From positions 1 through 35,234 of the forward strand of contig JAFTVW010000043.1 in assembly GCA_017465605.1 (NCBI GenBank): a stretch of 35,234 bases of DNA, read 5' to 3'. Below are positions 1 through 8,006 of this stretch, piece by piece; the first letter of the stretch is position 1, and each line of letters starts with the position of its first letter. Position numbers and translations under genes: made by a program. This stretch comes from Alistipes sp. GTDB taxonomy: Bacteria > Bacteroidota > Bacteroidia > Bacteroidales > Rikenellaceae. The notes under the pieces are model-generated. The model did no database searches. It was not told the DNA's origin and saw only the letters and a list, made by a program, of their open reading frames with translations.

Positions 1-119
1 CGGACAACCACATCTATCTCAGAAGTTGTATAACAAGAGCTATTTTTAGGCCCTCGAAGCCCGAAAAACCGCAGCATACTCTGGGTATGTGAGCATTTTG
101 AGGGCAAGAGAAACAACAA
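1..119. repeat. Dispersed structured intergenic repeat, left copy
   Basis: Bases 1-119 match 35116-35234 in the same orientation at 117 of 119 positions; the differences are at 65 (A here, C at 35180) and 94 (C here, G at 35209). The element contains nested inverted repeats. The outer arms begin GCCCTCGAA near 52 and end TTTGAGGGC near 103, pairing over 9 bp with one G-T wobble. The inner hairpin is CATAC/GTATG near 74-88. The copy starts abruptly with the right arm of the 32-bp palindrome seen whole at 12106-12137 and 35095-35126. It lies just downstream of yidC. Its function is unknown; a 3'-UTR or terminator-associated repeat, or a small RNA, are possibilities. Confidence 0.85.
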
Positions 120-159
120 AAGAGCCTTGTTAGACAGCTTCATTCTATAACATAGGCTC
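108..159 (-). terminator. Probable yidC terminator
   Basis: Arms 122-132 and 148-159 pair over 11 bp (GAGCCT and TGTTA against TAACA and AGGCTC) with a one-base bulge. Read on the minus strand, the hairpin follows the yidC stop and is followed by a T-rich stretch (TTTTGTTGTTT). The T-rich part overlaps the right end of the dispersed repeat, so repeat and terminator may be one unit. Confidence 0.6.
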
Positions 160-169
160 CAAAGAGCAT

Positions 170-2128
170 TTACTTGCGTTTGCCACCTTTGGCCTGTTGC
201 TGCTGACGCATCATCTCCTCCTGCTGGCGCATCAACTCCTCATATCGAAGCTGGAACTTTGACTTCTTCTTATTCTTCTGCTTAGAGGCGTTGCGCTCCA
301 TAATGGCACGAATCTTACCATCATCAACAAAACGACGGATAGCCGTCATCTGAATCATTGTAATAATCTGCGACAAGAGGTAGTAGTAGCACAATCCTGA
401 TGCATAATCGTTAAACCAGAAGAGCATCATCGCTGGCATCATATATACCATCATAAACTTCATACCCGCCATCTGAGGTTGAGAAGCTGCATTCTGCTGA
501 TAGCTGAAATATGAGAATCCAATCATCGCAATAGCCATCAACAAACAGAACAAGCTGACGTGGTCACCATAGAATGGAATTGTGAATGGCAAGTTCAACA
601 CGCTATCATACGATGAAAGGTCATCAGCCCAAAGGAATGGCTCACCACGAAGCTCGATACTTGCAGGGAAGAAACGGAATAATGCCCACAAGATAGGCAA
701 CTGAATAAGCATAGGAATACAACCACCCATAGGGTTGATACCAGCCTTCTTATAGATATTCATCATCTCCTGCTGCTTCTTCATTGCGTCCTCCTGACGA
801 GGATACTTCTCGTTCAAAGCGTCCATCTCGGGCTTAACAACTCGCATCTTGGCCGTTGAAAGGTAGCTCTTATAAGTGAGCGGGAAGATTAACAACTTAA
901 CCAATACGGTAAGAATCAATATAATGATACCAAAACTTGCGATATACTTGCTAAGGAAATCAAATACGGGGATTACAATCCAACGGTTAAACCAACCGAT
1001 AATCCACCCTCCCAATGGGATAAGACGCTCCATTGAGATTGACTCGCCGTTAGCACCCACAACCTTCGACAAGATAGCATACTTATTTGGGCCACAGTAG
1101 ATTGACATAGCATAGCTATCGGTCTGAGGGGTATATGTAAGACCCATAGTCGAATTGTAGTGCTTAATGTAACCCGAACCAGCCTCCTCGGTAGAGAATC
1201 CCGCATTGGCGTAGGCAAAATTGTTGTGAGCCACAAATGCCTGTGAGAAATATTGCTGGCGGAATGCCACCCAATTTACAGGCTCCTCGACATACTCCGA
1301 AGTCTCGCCCTCGCTCATACCCAAATCCTCAACAGACTCTTCATCGGGCAGACGATACGAGAGTGTGGTGTACATATTCTCGTTCTTAAAGCTACGCTCG
1401 TTCTGATATGTGCGGTTACTCCACTTCAAACCGACAGTCGATTGCTGGGCCATAATTGGAGAGAGGTTCTCAAATTTGACATTGAAATCAAGCATATAGT
1501 CGCGCGAAGGATTCTTCTCGTCGTACAACACATACTCATACACAACGTAAGCACCTGCACTTACCTCCAAGCGCATCGATAGTCGCTGACAACCATTCTC
1601 TTTGCGAACACCCTCGCTCTGGAATACATACTCCGAAGTGTTAACCTTCAAGTTGTTAAGACCTCGCTTTACATAGAACTCCATATCGAACTCGGCACTC
1701 TCGGGATCGTACAATACAACCTTCTCGGTGCGCTCATCTTTGGGAGCATACTTTGTGTACTCTTCGAGTGTAACCTTCGACATCATACCACCTTGTGTGG
1801 TAAAATCAACTGTCAAATAGTCATTCGACATTGTAAATAAGGCCACCTCGGCATTACGAGCAGCCGAAAGAGTCTCACCATAAATCTCAACCTCGCGATT
1901 GATTGCCTGCTCGGCAGCGGTAGCCAAAGAAGTAGAGTCGGTAGCAATAGCAGCCTGAGCCTGCTCAGCTGCAACCTTTGCTTGCTCGGCCTCGGCCTTA
2001 GCCATCTCCTCGGCCTGCACCTGCTCCATATACTCTTGATACTCTGCCTGCTGTTTTGAACTATACATAACGTAGCCAATAAATATGGCTGCCATAAGTA
2101 CAATTCCAATAATCGTTTTTTTATCCAT
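170..2128 (-). CDS. yidC: Membrane protein insertase YidC, long Bacteroidota form
   Basis: YidC inserts and folds inner-membrane proteins, alone or with the Sec translocon. The 652-residue product begins with one membrane segment (about residues 4-22), followed by an Ala/Glu/Gln-rich linker (about 25-75) that may form a coiled coil. A large periplasmic beta-type domain runs to about residue 370. The conserved insertase core follows, with several membrane segments, a cytoplasmic hairpin with the AKMRVVKPEM motif and the PMGGCIPMLIQLPI stretch. The tail is rich in Lys and Gln, as expected of a ribosome-facing tail. The length fits the family in this phylum. It lies 157 bp downstream of the DUF349 gene on the same strand. 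The ATG at 2128 is the natural start because the signal-anchor follows at once. Confidence 0.97.
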   Translation of the reverse strand: MDKKTIIGIVLMAAIFIGYVMYSSKQQAEYQEYMEQVQAEEMAKAEAEQAKVAAEQAQAAIATDSTSLATAAEQAINREVEIYGETLSAARNAEVALFTMSNDYLTVDFTTQGGMMSKVTLEEYTKYAPKDERTEKVVLYDPESAEFDMEFYVKRGLNNLKVNTSEYVFQSEGVRKENGCQRLSMRLEVSAGAYVVYEYVLYDEKNPSRDYMLDFNVKFENLSPIMAQQSTVGLKWSNRTYQNERSFKNENMYTTLSYRLPDEESVEDLGMSEGETSEYVEEPVNWVAFRQQYFSQAFVAHNNFAYANAGFSTEEAGSGYIKHYNSTMGLTYTPQTDSYAMSIYCGPNKYAILSKVVGANGESISMERLIPLGGWIIGWFNRWIVIPVFDFLSKYIASFGIIILILTVLVKLLIFPLTYKSYLSTAKMRVVKPEMDALNEKYPRQEDAMKKQQEMMNIYKKAGINPMGGCIPMLIQLPILWALFRFFPASIELRGEPFLWADDLSSYDSVLNLPFTIPFYGDHVSLFCLLMAIAMIGFSYFSYQQNAASQPQMAGMKFMMVYMMPAMMLFWFNDYASGLCYYYLLSQIITMIQMTAIRRFVDDGKIRAIMERNASKQKNKKKSKFQLRYEELMRQQEEMMRQQQQAKGGKRK

Positions 2129-2152
2129 CTTATACTTTTATTGTCAACATTA

Positions 2153-2190
2153 AGTTTCGCAAGCTGCTACAAATCGCAACTTGCGAAACT
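2153..2190 (-). promoter_or_regulatory. 11-bp inverted repeat between the DUF349 gene and yidC
   Basis: AGTTTCGCAAG at 2153-2163 pairs perfectly with CTTGCGAAACT at 2180-2190 across a 16-base loop. No T-run follows on either strand, so this is not a standard intrinsic terminator. It sits about 25 bp upstream of the yidC start and could be an mRNA structure or a protein-binding dyad. Its role is unknown. Confidence 0.5.
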
Positions 2191-2285
2191 CACATTAACA
2201 GGTTAATATTTTCTATGTCTCAATAAATTGGCTCGGCTAAACACTACCTTTCTTTGTCTGTTTAACATTGCCCATATTACTTCGG

Positions 2286-4256
2286 TTACTCCTTACCCTC
2301 GGCAACCTCCTCGGCACGGTTGTCGATAAGGTGAATCTTCTCGATAGTATCCTGCAACTCGCGCTTCGACTTGGCTATCTTCTCCTTGATATCGGCAATC
2401 ATAGCCTCGGCATTCTTTGACTTCGAGAAGAATCCAATGTTATTCTCCAAAAGTGCGATATCCTGCTCCATCTGGCGAACTTTATTATAAAGACGCTCTC
2501 GCTCGTTGCGCATACGCTTATCGCCTGCACCCTTCATACTCTGCAAACGCTCCTTAAAGCGGTTCATCGAACGGTCACGCTCCGAGCCACGCAATACAGC
2601 AAACATTGCATCAACAGCCTCCTTATAACGTTTCTGCACAGAATCCTTGTGCTTGATAGGCACAAATCCTATCTCGGTCCAACGACGCTGGAACTCTTTG
2701 ATAAGGTCGTATCCACCTGTCTTGATATCGGCGGCCGACATCTCCTCAATCAGAGCCAATTTCTTCTGCAAGTTAGCCTCATACTCGTTCTCCACACTCG
2801 CAAAATGCTGGGCCTTACGCTCGAAGAATGTATCGCAAGCCGAGCGGAATCGTTTCCAAATCTGGTCGGCATAACGACGTGAAACTGTACCTACACCCTT
2901 CCACTTCGCCTGCAAAGCGATAATCTCCTCTGTGGCGTGCTTCCAATCCTCGCTATTCTGCAAAGCCTCAGCAGCCTCGCAAATCTCTTGTTTGAGTTGG
3001 AGGTTATGCTCCATTTCGGTCTTCACACCTGCATAGAACTCGCGCTTAGCCTCAAAGAAGCGGTCACAAGCCTGACGGAATCGCTCATAGATGCGGGTAT
3101 TATCCTTCTTCGGAGCGAATCCAATTGTACGCCATATCTTCTGAATCTCCAACAACTTCTCGCTCGACTTATTCCACTCCTTACGCGAAGTGTGAGGTTG
3201 CTCGGCCAAAGCCTCGGTCTTGACACACAACTCTCGTTTAAGCTCCAAGTTTTTGAGTTGCTCCTGCTTCAAGCTCTCGAAGTACTCCTGATGCTGTTTA
3301 TTTATACGGCTCGATGCCGACTTAAATCGCTCCCACAAAGACTCCTTATACTCGTTAGCCACAGGGCCCGTTTCGCGCCACTCGTCGTGCAGTTTCTGCA
3401 ATTTATGGAATGCATCAACGATAGATGGCTCAACCATCAAAGCCTCGGCCTGCTCACAAAGAGCGAGCTTCTGCTCATAATTCTTTTTAAGGTCAAGGTC
3501 TCGAAGTTCCTTGTTTATCTTGATAAAATTATAAAAATTCTCAACGTGCAGATTATATGTCTCCCACAAATCCTTCACTTTCGCCTGTGGGACTACACCC
3601 GTATCCTTCCAACGCTGTTGCAAGTCGCGGAATTTTGCAAAGGTGTTGTTCAGAGTCTCATCTGAGTTAATCAACTCCTTCAACTCCTCGATGATAGAGA
3701 GTTTAATTTTCAGATTCTCCTCCTTGATACTGTCCAAATTGGCGATATACTCATCGCGACGCTGACGATACACCTTGAACAAATCCTTCAAACGTACCTC
3801 CAACGCATCAACCTGAGGAGTGAACTCTGCACCTTCACCCTCCAAAGCCTCAAACTCTTTACGCGCAGCATCAACCTCTGCACGATGCAGTTTATAAAAA
3901 GCAATCTTGATAGCCTCAACACTCTTACGAAGTGTCTGTACTGGCTCATTCTCCAACAACTCAGAGAACATATCAACAAGCTCCTGCTTGCTCTTGCCGC
4001 TCAAATCGTTCTTATCGACCTCCTCGGCAGCCTGCTCCTCGGCAGTCTCCTCATCGAGCGAAAGTCCAGCCTGCTCGGCATCAAGCGCGGCGTCCTCCTC
4101 CGCAAAATCAGCCTCCGAGACTGTGAGTTGTTCATTAGAAGTAGGCTCAGCCTCCTGTTCAGGGACTGAATTAACCTCAACAGTTACATTTTGCACATCA
4201 TCGGCATTGCCGACAGACTCCACGGGAGTCGCAAGGTTAGAATTTTTAGTAGTCAT
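2286..4256 (-). CDS. DUF349-repeat coiled-coil protein
   Basis: A 656-residue protein with an acidic, Glu/Ala-rich N-terminal region (about 1-100) and then tandem helical DUF349 units. Five copies of a Trp-x3-Gly signature are visible: RWKDTGVVP, EWRETGPVA, IWRTIGFAP, KWKGVGTVS and RWTEIGFVP, spaced roughly 70-80 residues apart. The C-terminus is a charged coiled coil. No signal peptide or membrane segment is seen, so it should be cytoplasmic. DUF349 proteins are common and multi-repeat in Bacteroidota and their biochemical role is not established; I assign no function. It lies upstream of yidC on the same strand and diverges from the response regulator gene. Confidence 0.93.
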   Translation of the reverse strand: MTTKNSNLATPVESVGNADDVQNVTVEVNSVPEQEAEPTSNEQLTVSEADFAEEDAALDAEQAGLSLDEETAEEQAAEEVDKNDLSGKSKQELVDMFSELLENEPVQTLRKSVEAIKIAFYKLHRAEVDAARKEFEALEGEGAEFTPQVDALEVRLKDLFKVYRQRRDEYIANLDSIKEENLKIKLSIIEELKELINSDETLNNTFAKFRDLQQRWKDTGVVPQAKVKDLWETYNLHVENFYNFIKINKELRDLDLKKNYEQKLALCEQAEALMVEPSIVDAFHKLQKLHDEWRETGPVANEYKESLWERFKSASSRINKQHQEYFESLKQEQLKNLELKRELCVKTEALAEQPHTSRKEWNKSSEKLLEIQKIWRTIGFAPKKDNTRIYERFRQACDRFFEAKREFYAGVKTEMEHNLQLKQEICEAAEALQNSEDWKHATEEIIALQAKWKGVGTVSRRYADQIWKRFRSACDTFFERKAQHFASVENEYEANLQKKLALIEEMSAADIKTGGYDLIKEFQRRWTEIGFVPIKHKDSVQKRYKEAVDAMFAVLRGSERDRSMNRFKERLQSMKGAGDKRMRNERERLYNKVRQMEQDIALLENNIGFFSKSKNAEAMIADIKEKIAKSKRELQDTIEKIHLIDNRAEEVAEGKE

Positions 4257-4279
4257 CTTTATCAGTTTTAGGGATACTG

Positions 4280-4296
4280 TATATACAATGTATATA
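4280..4296. promoter_or_regulatory. AT-rich dyad between divergent genes
   Basis: TATATAC at 4280-4286 and GTATATA at 4290-4296 form a perfect 7-bp inverted repeat with a 3-base centre. It sits 24 bp upstream of the DUF349 start and downstream of that gene's likely -7 box. It could be an operator, possibly of the neighbouring response regulator, but AT-rich dyads arise by chance and the assignment is speculative. Confidence 0.3.
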
Positions 4297-4302
4297 GTTG
4301 CG

Positions 4303-4310
4303 CAAATATA
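4303..4310 (-). promoter_or_regulatory. -7 box for the DUF349 gene
   Basis: The minus strand reads TATATTTG, an exact match to the Bacteroidota TAnnTTTG element, 47 bp upstream of the DUF349 start. No convincing TTG -33 element is present at the usual distance. Confidence 0.45.
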
Positions 4311-4354
4311 ATCAATTTATTGTATCGTTATCCGCTTTTTTACTTGGAATTTTG

Positions 4355-4362
4355 TATATTTG
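4355..4362 (+). promoter_or_regulatory. -7 box for the response regulator operon
   Basis: TATATTTG matches TAnnTTTG and lies about 30 bp upstream of the ATG at 4392. The -33 position lacks a clear TTTG. Confidence 0.45.
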
Positions 4363-4391
4363 TAAAAATTTACCCGCAAACAGATTCAATT

Positions 4392-5102
4392 ATGGGATAT
4401 CGCATTCTACTTATCGACGATGAGGACGACATTTTGGAGTTCGTGAAATATAACTTGGAGCGTGATGGATACGAAGTATTCACAGCCGCAAACGGAGCAG
4501 AGGGATTGAACGTCGCACTCAGAGTCAAGCCCCATCTTATACTTCTTGATATGATGATGCCGGTGCTGGACGGTATTGAAACGTGCAAAGCCATACGCAA
4601 CTCACCCGCACTGAAAAACGTGATGGTGGTATTCCTATCGGCAGTCGGCAGCGAGGAAACCCAGCTACAAGGGTATGATGCAGGAGCTGACGATTACATC
4701 AACAAGCCTATCAAGATGAATATCCTGCGCAGTCGTGTGCAGGCAATTCTAAAACGCATCGCCCCAACGGACTCTTCACAAGAGCTAACAATCGACACCG
4801 AGCATCACATTGTAAAAAAAGGCGACGAAACAATCATTCTACCCCGCAAAGAGTTCTCGCTATTGCAGTTGTTACACTCCGAGCCGGGCAAGCTCTTTAC
4901 TCGCGATGAGATATACCGTCAAGTGTGGGGCAATATTGTCGTTGGAGACCGCACAATCGACGTTCACATTCGCAAGTTACGTCAAAAGATTGGTGATAAT
5001 CACATCGTTACGGTAAAGGGTGTAGGATATAAATTTGAGGCTGCACAACCACAAGAAGAGCAGGACAAAGAGGACAAACAAGAGCAAGAACAAAGCAACT
5101 AA
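4392..5102 (+). CDS. OmpR/PhoB-family response regulator
   Basis: A 236-residue two-domain regulator. The receiver domain (about 1-122) has the acidic pair at residues 10-11, the phospho-acceptor Asp53 in LLDMMMPVLDG, and the conserved Lys in NKPIK. The C-terminal winged helix (about 135-225) carries the RKEFSLLQLL, FTRDEIYRQVWG and VHIRKLRQKIG motifs that bind DNA in this family. The last 18 residues are an unusual Glu/Gln/Asp/Lys-rich tail. I start at the ATG at 4392 because MGYRILLIDD is the normal beginning of a receiver domain; the reading frame extends upstream to 4320 but that part is not domain-like. No histidine kinase is adjacent, so it is an orphan here. The M64 peptidase gene begins 12 bp after the stop and is probably co-transcribed. 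Confidence 0.95.
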   Translation: MGYRILLIDDEDDILEFVKYNLERDGYEVFTAANGAEGLNVALRVKPHLILLDMMMPVLDGIETCKAIRNSPALKNVMVVFLSAVGSEETQLQGYDAGADDYINKPIKMNILRSRVQAILKRIAPTDSSQELTIDTEHHIVKKGDETIILPRKEFSLLQLLHSEPGKLFTRDEIYRQVWGNIVVGDRTIDVHIRKLRQKIGDNHIVTVKGVGYKFEAAQPQEEQDKEDKQEQEQSN

Positions 5103-5114
5103 TTTCCAACCAAG

Positions 5115-6407
5115 ATGAAGAGATTTATTATGCTTATGATTTCGCTATGCGGAGTCATAGGTTTGAACGCACAAGAGTTTAATCAACACTTCCAAAATAA
5201 GACATTACGCATAGATTATATCTTTGCAGGAAACGCCTCGGCACAAATCGTTGCGCTTGATGAATTGGCTCAAAGCGACGGCTGGGCAGGCCGCAGAGTA
5301 AATATGGGAGAAATTCCAGTCAGAGGTAACGGAGATATCAAAGTAATCGACCCTGCAAGCGGTAAAATTCTCTACCGCAATTCTTTTTCGAGCCTATTTC
5401 AAGAGTGGCTCACAACAGATGAGGCACAAAAATTAAGCAAGAGTTTTGAAGCTACGTTTCTTGTACCATTTCCCAAACAGAACGTTTTAGTAGAGATTAC
5501 TTTGCTTGACAACGAGGGCAAAACTCAGGCCACCCTACGCCACGAAGTCAACCCCGAAGATAAACTGATTCGTAAGCTATCAGCCCCAACGCCCACACCT
5601 CACGAGTATCTGCTTAAAAGTGGTAGCGAGGAGGAGAAAATCGACATCGCAATCATTGCAGAAGGCTACACCGCCGAGCAGATGGATACGTTTATGAAAG
5701 ACGCCCGCACAGCATGCGATGAGATTTTCCGCTACGAGCCATTCGCCTCAATGAAGGAGAGATTCAACGTTGTGGCTGTTATGTCGCCATCGGAGCAAAG
5801 CGATGTAAGCGTACCGCAAGATGGTGTTTGGAAAAAGACGGCCCTAAACTCTAATTTTATGACCTTCTATTCGCCAAGATACCTCACAACCAATAGCGTA
5901 CACCTGATTCACGACTGCCTTGTAGGTATCCCCTACGAGCATCTGATTATTCTTGCCAACACCGACACATACGGCGGTGGAGGAATCTACAACTCATATA
6001 CGCTCACAACGGCCCACAATCCACTATTTAAGCCTGTGGTTGTTCACGAATTTGGGCACTCATTTGGAGCTTTGGCCGATGAGTATTTTTATGATGAGCC
6101 CGACCACACAGAGAATTTCTACAAGCTCGACTACGAGCCCTGGGAGCAAAATATCTCTTCGTTGGTTGACTTCAACTCAAAGTGGGCCGATATGCTTGAC
6201 AAACGCACAAAAATCCCAACCGAGCCGACCGACAAACGTAAGAAGAACTATACGGTGGGTGTTTACGAAGGTGGCGGATATATGACCAAAGGAATGTATC
6301 GTCCAGCTGTGGTGTGCCGTATGAGAGATAACGAGGCCACACAATTCTGCCCCGTTTGTCAACGTGCCATCGAGCGCATAATTCGATACAATACCGAGCA
6401 AAGATAG
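5115..6407 (+). CDS. Secreted M64-family zinc metallopeptidase
   Basis: A 430-residue protein with a signal peptide (about 1-19, ending NAQ). A beta-rich N-terminal domain reaches about residue 150 and matches the usual M64 N-terminal layout. The catalytic domain has HEFGH at 311-315 followed by Asp322 in LADEY, which together fit the HExxHxxxxxxD zinc-binding signature of the M64 (IgA peptidase-like) family. The GGGGIYNSY stretch just before it is also typical. The family founder cleaves IgA, but most Bacteroidota members have untested substrates, so the immune role is inference. Location is expected to be periplasmic or extracellular. It sits 12 bp after the response regulator gene. A strong hairpin follows. 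Confidence 0.93.
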   Translation: MKRFIMLMISLCGVIGLNAQEFNQHFQNKTLRIDYIFAGNASAQIVALDELAQSDGWAGRRVNMGEIPVRGNGDIKVIDPASGKILYRNSFSSLFQEWLTTDEAQKLSKSFEATFLVPFPKQNVLVEITLLDNEGKTQATLRHEVNPEDKLIRKLSAPTPTPHEYLLKSGSEEEKIDIAIIAEGYTAEQMDTFMKDARTACDEIFRYEPFASMKERFNVVAVMSPSEQSDVSVPQDGVWKKTALNSNFMTFYSPRYLTTNSVHLIHDCLVGIPYEHLIILANTDTYGGGGIYNSYTLTTAHNPLFKPVVVHEFGHSFGALADEYFYDEPDHTENFYKLDYEPWEQNISSLVDFNSKWADMLDKRTKIPTEPTDKRKKNYTVGVYEGGGYMTKGMYRPAVVCRMRDNEATQFCPVCQRAIERIIRYNTEQR

Positions 6408-6428
6408 GCCAATGGAGGCAAGTTTCTA

Positions 6429-6468
6429 TCAAAAGAGGTGAAAATGCATATTTTTTCACCTCTTTTGA
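6429..6468. terminator. Strong intrinsic-type hairpin after the M64 gene
   Basis: Arms 6429-6444 and 6453-6468 pair perfectly over 16 bp (beginning TCAAAAGAGGTG) with the 8-base loop at 6445-6452. It begins 21 bp after the M64 stop. The A/T-rich top of the stem makes it near symmetric, so it could work on either strand. No separate T-run follows on the plus strand. Confidence 0.75.
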
Positions 6469-6497
6469 CATTCTGTCAACTTTTATTTGTATCTTTG
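6464..6497 (+). promoter_or_regulatory. Candidate promoter for the ackA operon
   Basis: TTTG at 6464-6467 and TATCTTTG at 6490-6497 match the Bacteroidota -33 and -7 elements with a 22-bp spacer, slightly longer than usual. The -33 element lies in the right arm of the preceding terminator hairpin. Transcription from here would give a leader of about 245 nt before ackA. A second -7-like box, TAAATTTG at 6620-6627, lacks a well-placed -33. Confidence 0.4.
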
Positions 6498-6748
6498 TTA
6501 GAGCGAACATTTTTATCCTTGTGATTTGGTTTGGTACGCTACTATGGCACGCCCAATAATTGTTTCACTGCGTAGGTTAATCCCCGATGCAAGGCACGAT
6601 ACTTGGGTGGGTATTTGTGTAAATTTGTGTATAGCGGTTTAGTGTAATTAACCACGTCAGACCACAACCAACAACATCACTCGGAAATTTGGTTGCAAAA
6701 CTTACAAACGTTGAACAAACTCAATAAAATTAATAAATAAAAACATCT
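6498..6748 (+). other. Long non-coding leader upstream of ackA
   Basis: With the preceding terminator and promoter this makes a 341-bp stretch without a convincing gene; the short reading frames in it do not look coding. I see no tRNA and no riboswitch that I recognise. The last 40 bases are A-rich, as is common before Bacteroidota start codons. A weak stem (GGTT/AACC near 6635-6652) is present. It may be a long 5' UTR. Confidence 0.4.
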
Positions 6749-7957
6749 ATGATTGTATTAGTTCTCAACTGTGGAAGTTCGTCGATTAAGTATCAGGTGA
6801 TTGATATCGACGACAACAGCAATGCTCTTTTGGCCAAAGGTCTTGTTGACCGTATTGGTTTGAGCGAAGGTAGTCTTACTCACAAGCCATCGGGCAAAGA
6901 TAAGTATGAGGTAAAGATGCCTATACCCGACCACACAACTGGTATTAGCCTTGTTTTGGAGGCGTTGACAGATGCCACTCACGGCGTAATCGAGAATCTC
7001 AAAGAGATTAAAGCCGTAGGTCATCGTGTAGCTCACGGTGGCGAGTACTTCAAGAGTAGCGCACTAATCGACGAGCAGGCTAAGGAGAATATCCGCTCAT
7101 TGTTTGAGATTGCACCTCTGCACAACCCCGCAAACTTGGAGGGTGTACTATCTATCGAGAAGGTGCTTCCAGGTGTTCCTCAGGTGGGTGTATTCGACAC
7201 TTCTTTCCACCAGACCATTCCTGCTATCAACTATCTCTACGCTCTTCCATATGAGTATTACGACAAGTATCGTGTTCGCAAGTATGGTTTCCACGGCACA
7301 AGCCACAAGTTTGTAGCAAAAATAGGAGCAGAGTTTGCTGGCTTGGATATCAACAACTCAAAGATTATCACTTGCCACGTCGGCAACGGAGGCTCTATCA
7401 CAGCCGTTTTGAATGGTGAGTCATTTGATACTTCGATGGGATTCTCTCCACTCGACGGTTTGGTGATGGGTACTCGTTGTGGAAACGTTGACGCGAGTGC
7501 AGTTACATACATCGGAGAGCGTGAGGATATGTCGTACGCCGAGCTCAACTCGATGATGAACAAGAAATCGGGAGTGTATGGTATGACAGGTCTATCGAGC
7601 GATATGCGCGATATTGATGCCGCCTATAACGCCGGCAACGAGAAGGCTATCGTGGCTCGCGATATGTACTACAACCGAGTAAAGAAGTTCGTTGGAGAGT
7701 ATGCTGCCGAGATGGGTGGTGTGGATTTGGTTATCTTCACAGGCGGTGTAGGCGAGAATTCAGCCGACTTGCGTCGTTATGTATGTAAGAATATGGAGTT
7801 TATGGGTATCAAGCTCAACGATGCAGTAAACGACGTTACTCACGGCGACAACGCCATTATCTCAACCGATGACTCAAAGGTTAAAGTTGCCGTTATCGCA
7901 ACAAACGAGGAGCTTGTAATCGCAACCGACACATACGAACTTACAAAGAACTTGTAA
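6749..7957 (+). CDS. ackA: Acetate kinase
   Basis: Acetate kinase interconverts acetyl phosphate plus ADP and acetate plus ATP, usually the last ATP-yielding step of acetate fermentation. The 402-residue product has all the expected blocks: the N-terminal LNCGSSSIKYQV, GHRVAHGG, FDTSFHQTIP, YGFHGTSHK, HVGNGGS, the nucleotide-site GLVMGTRCGNVD and the C-terminal FTGGVGENS. GTRCGN differs slightly from the common GTRSGD. It begins directly with the conserved strand, so the ATG at 6749 is secure. It is first of a probable operon with the acyltransferase gene 49 bp downstream. A phosphotransacetylase of the usual Pta type is not in the window. Confidence 0.96.
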   Translation: MIVLVLNCGSSSIKYQVIDIDDNSNALLAKGLVDRIGLSEGSLTHKPSGKDKYEVKMPIPDHTTGISLVLEALTDATHGVIENLKEIKAVGHRVAHGGEYFKSSALIDEQAKENIRSLFEIAPLHNPANLEGVLSIEKVLPGVPQVGVFDTSFHQTIPAINYLYALPYEYYDKYRVRKYGFHGTSHKFVAKIGAEFAGLDINNSKIITCHVGNGGSITAVLNGESFDTSMGFSPLDGLVMGTRCGNVDASAVTYIGEREDMSYAELNSMMNKKSGVYGMTGLSSDMRDIDAAYNAGNEKAIVARDMYYNRVKKFVGEYAAEMGGVDLVIFTGGVGENSADLRRYVCKNMEFMGIKLNDAVNDVTHGDNAIISTDDSKVKVAVIATNEELVIATDTYELTKNL

Positions 7958-8006
7958 TTGCATTTTGACATAGAGATTTTATAAACAAATAAATATTTAC
8001 AAAAAG

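Noticed and set aside
1-119. CRISPR array or tandem repeats
   Set aside because: Copies are single and kilobases apart, with no regular spacers and no cas genes.
876-1100. Plus-strand reading frame of 74 codons
   Set aside because: It lies wholly opposite the conserved YidC core and has no domain-like content.
2937-3665. Long plus-strand frame of 242 codons opposite the DUF349 gene
   Set aside because: It is Leu-rich with no recognisable fold and mirrors the repetitive coiled-coil codons of the real gene on the other strand.
6356-6559. Possible small gene between the M64 peptidase and ackA
   Set aside because: It starts inside the M64 coding region, runs through the terminator hairpin and resembles no protein family I recognise.
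6635-6652. tRNA-like stem (GGTT/AACC) in the ackA leader
   Set aside because: No cloverleaf, acceptor stem or anticodon arm can be built around it.
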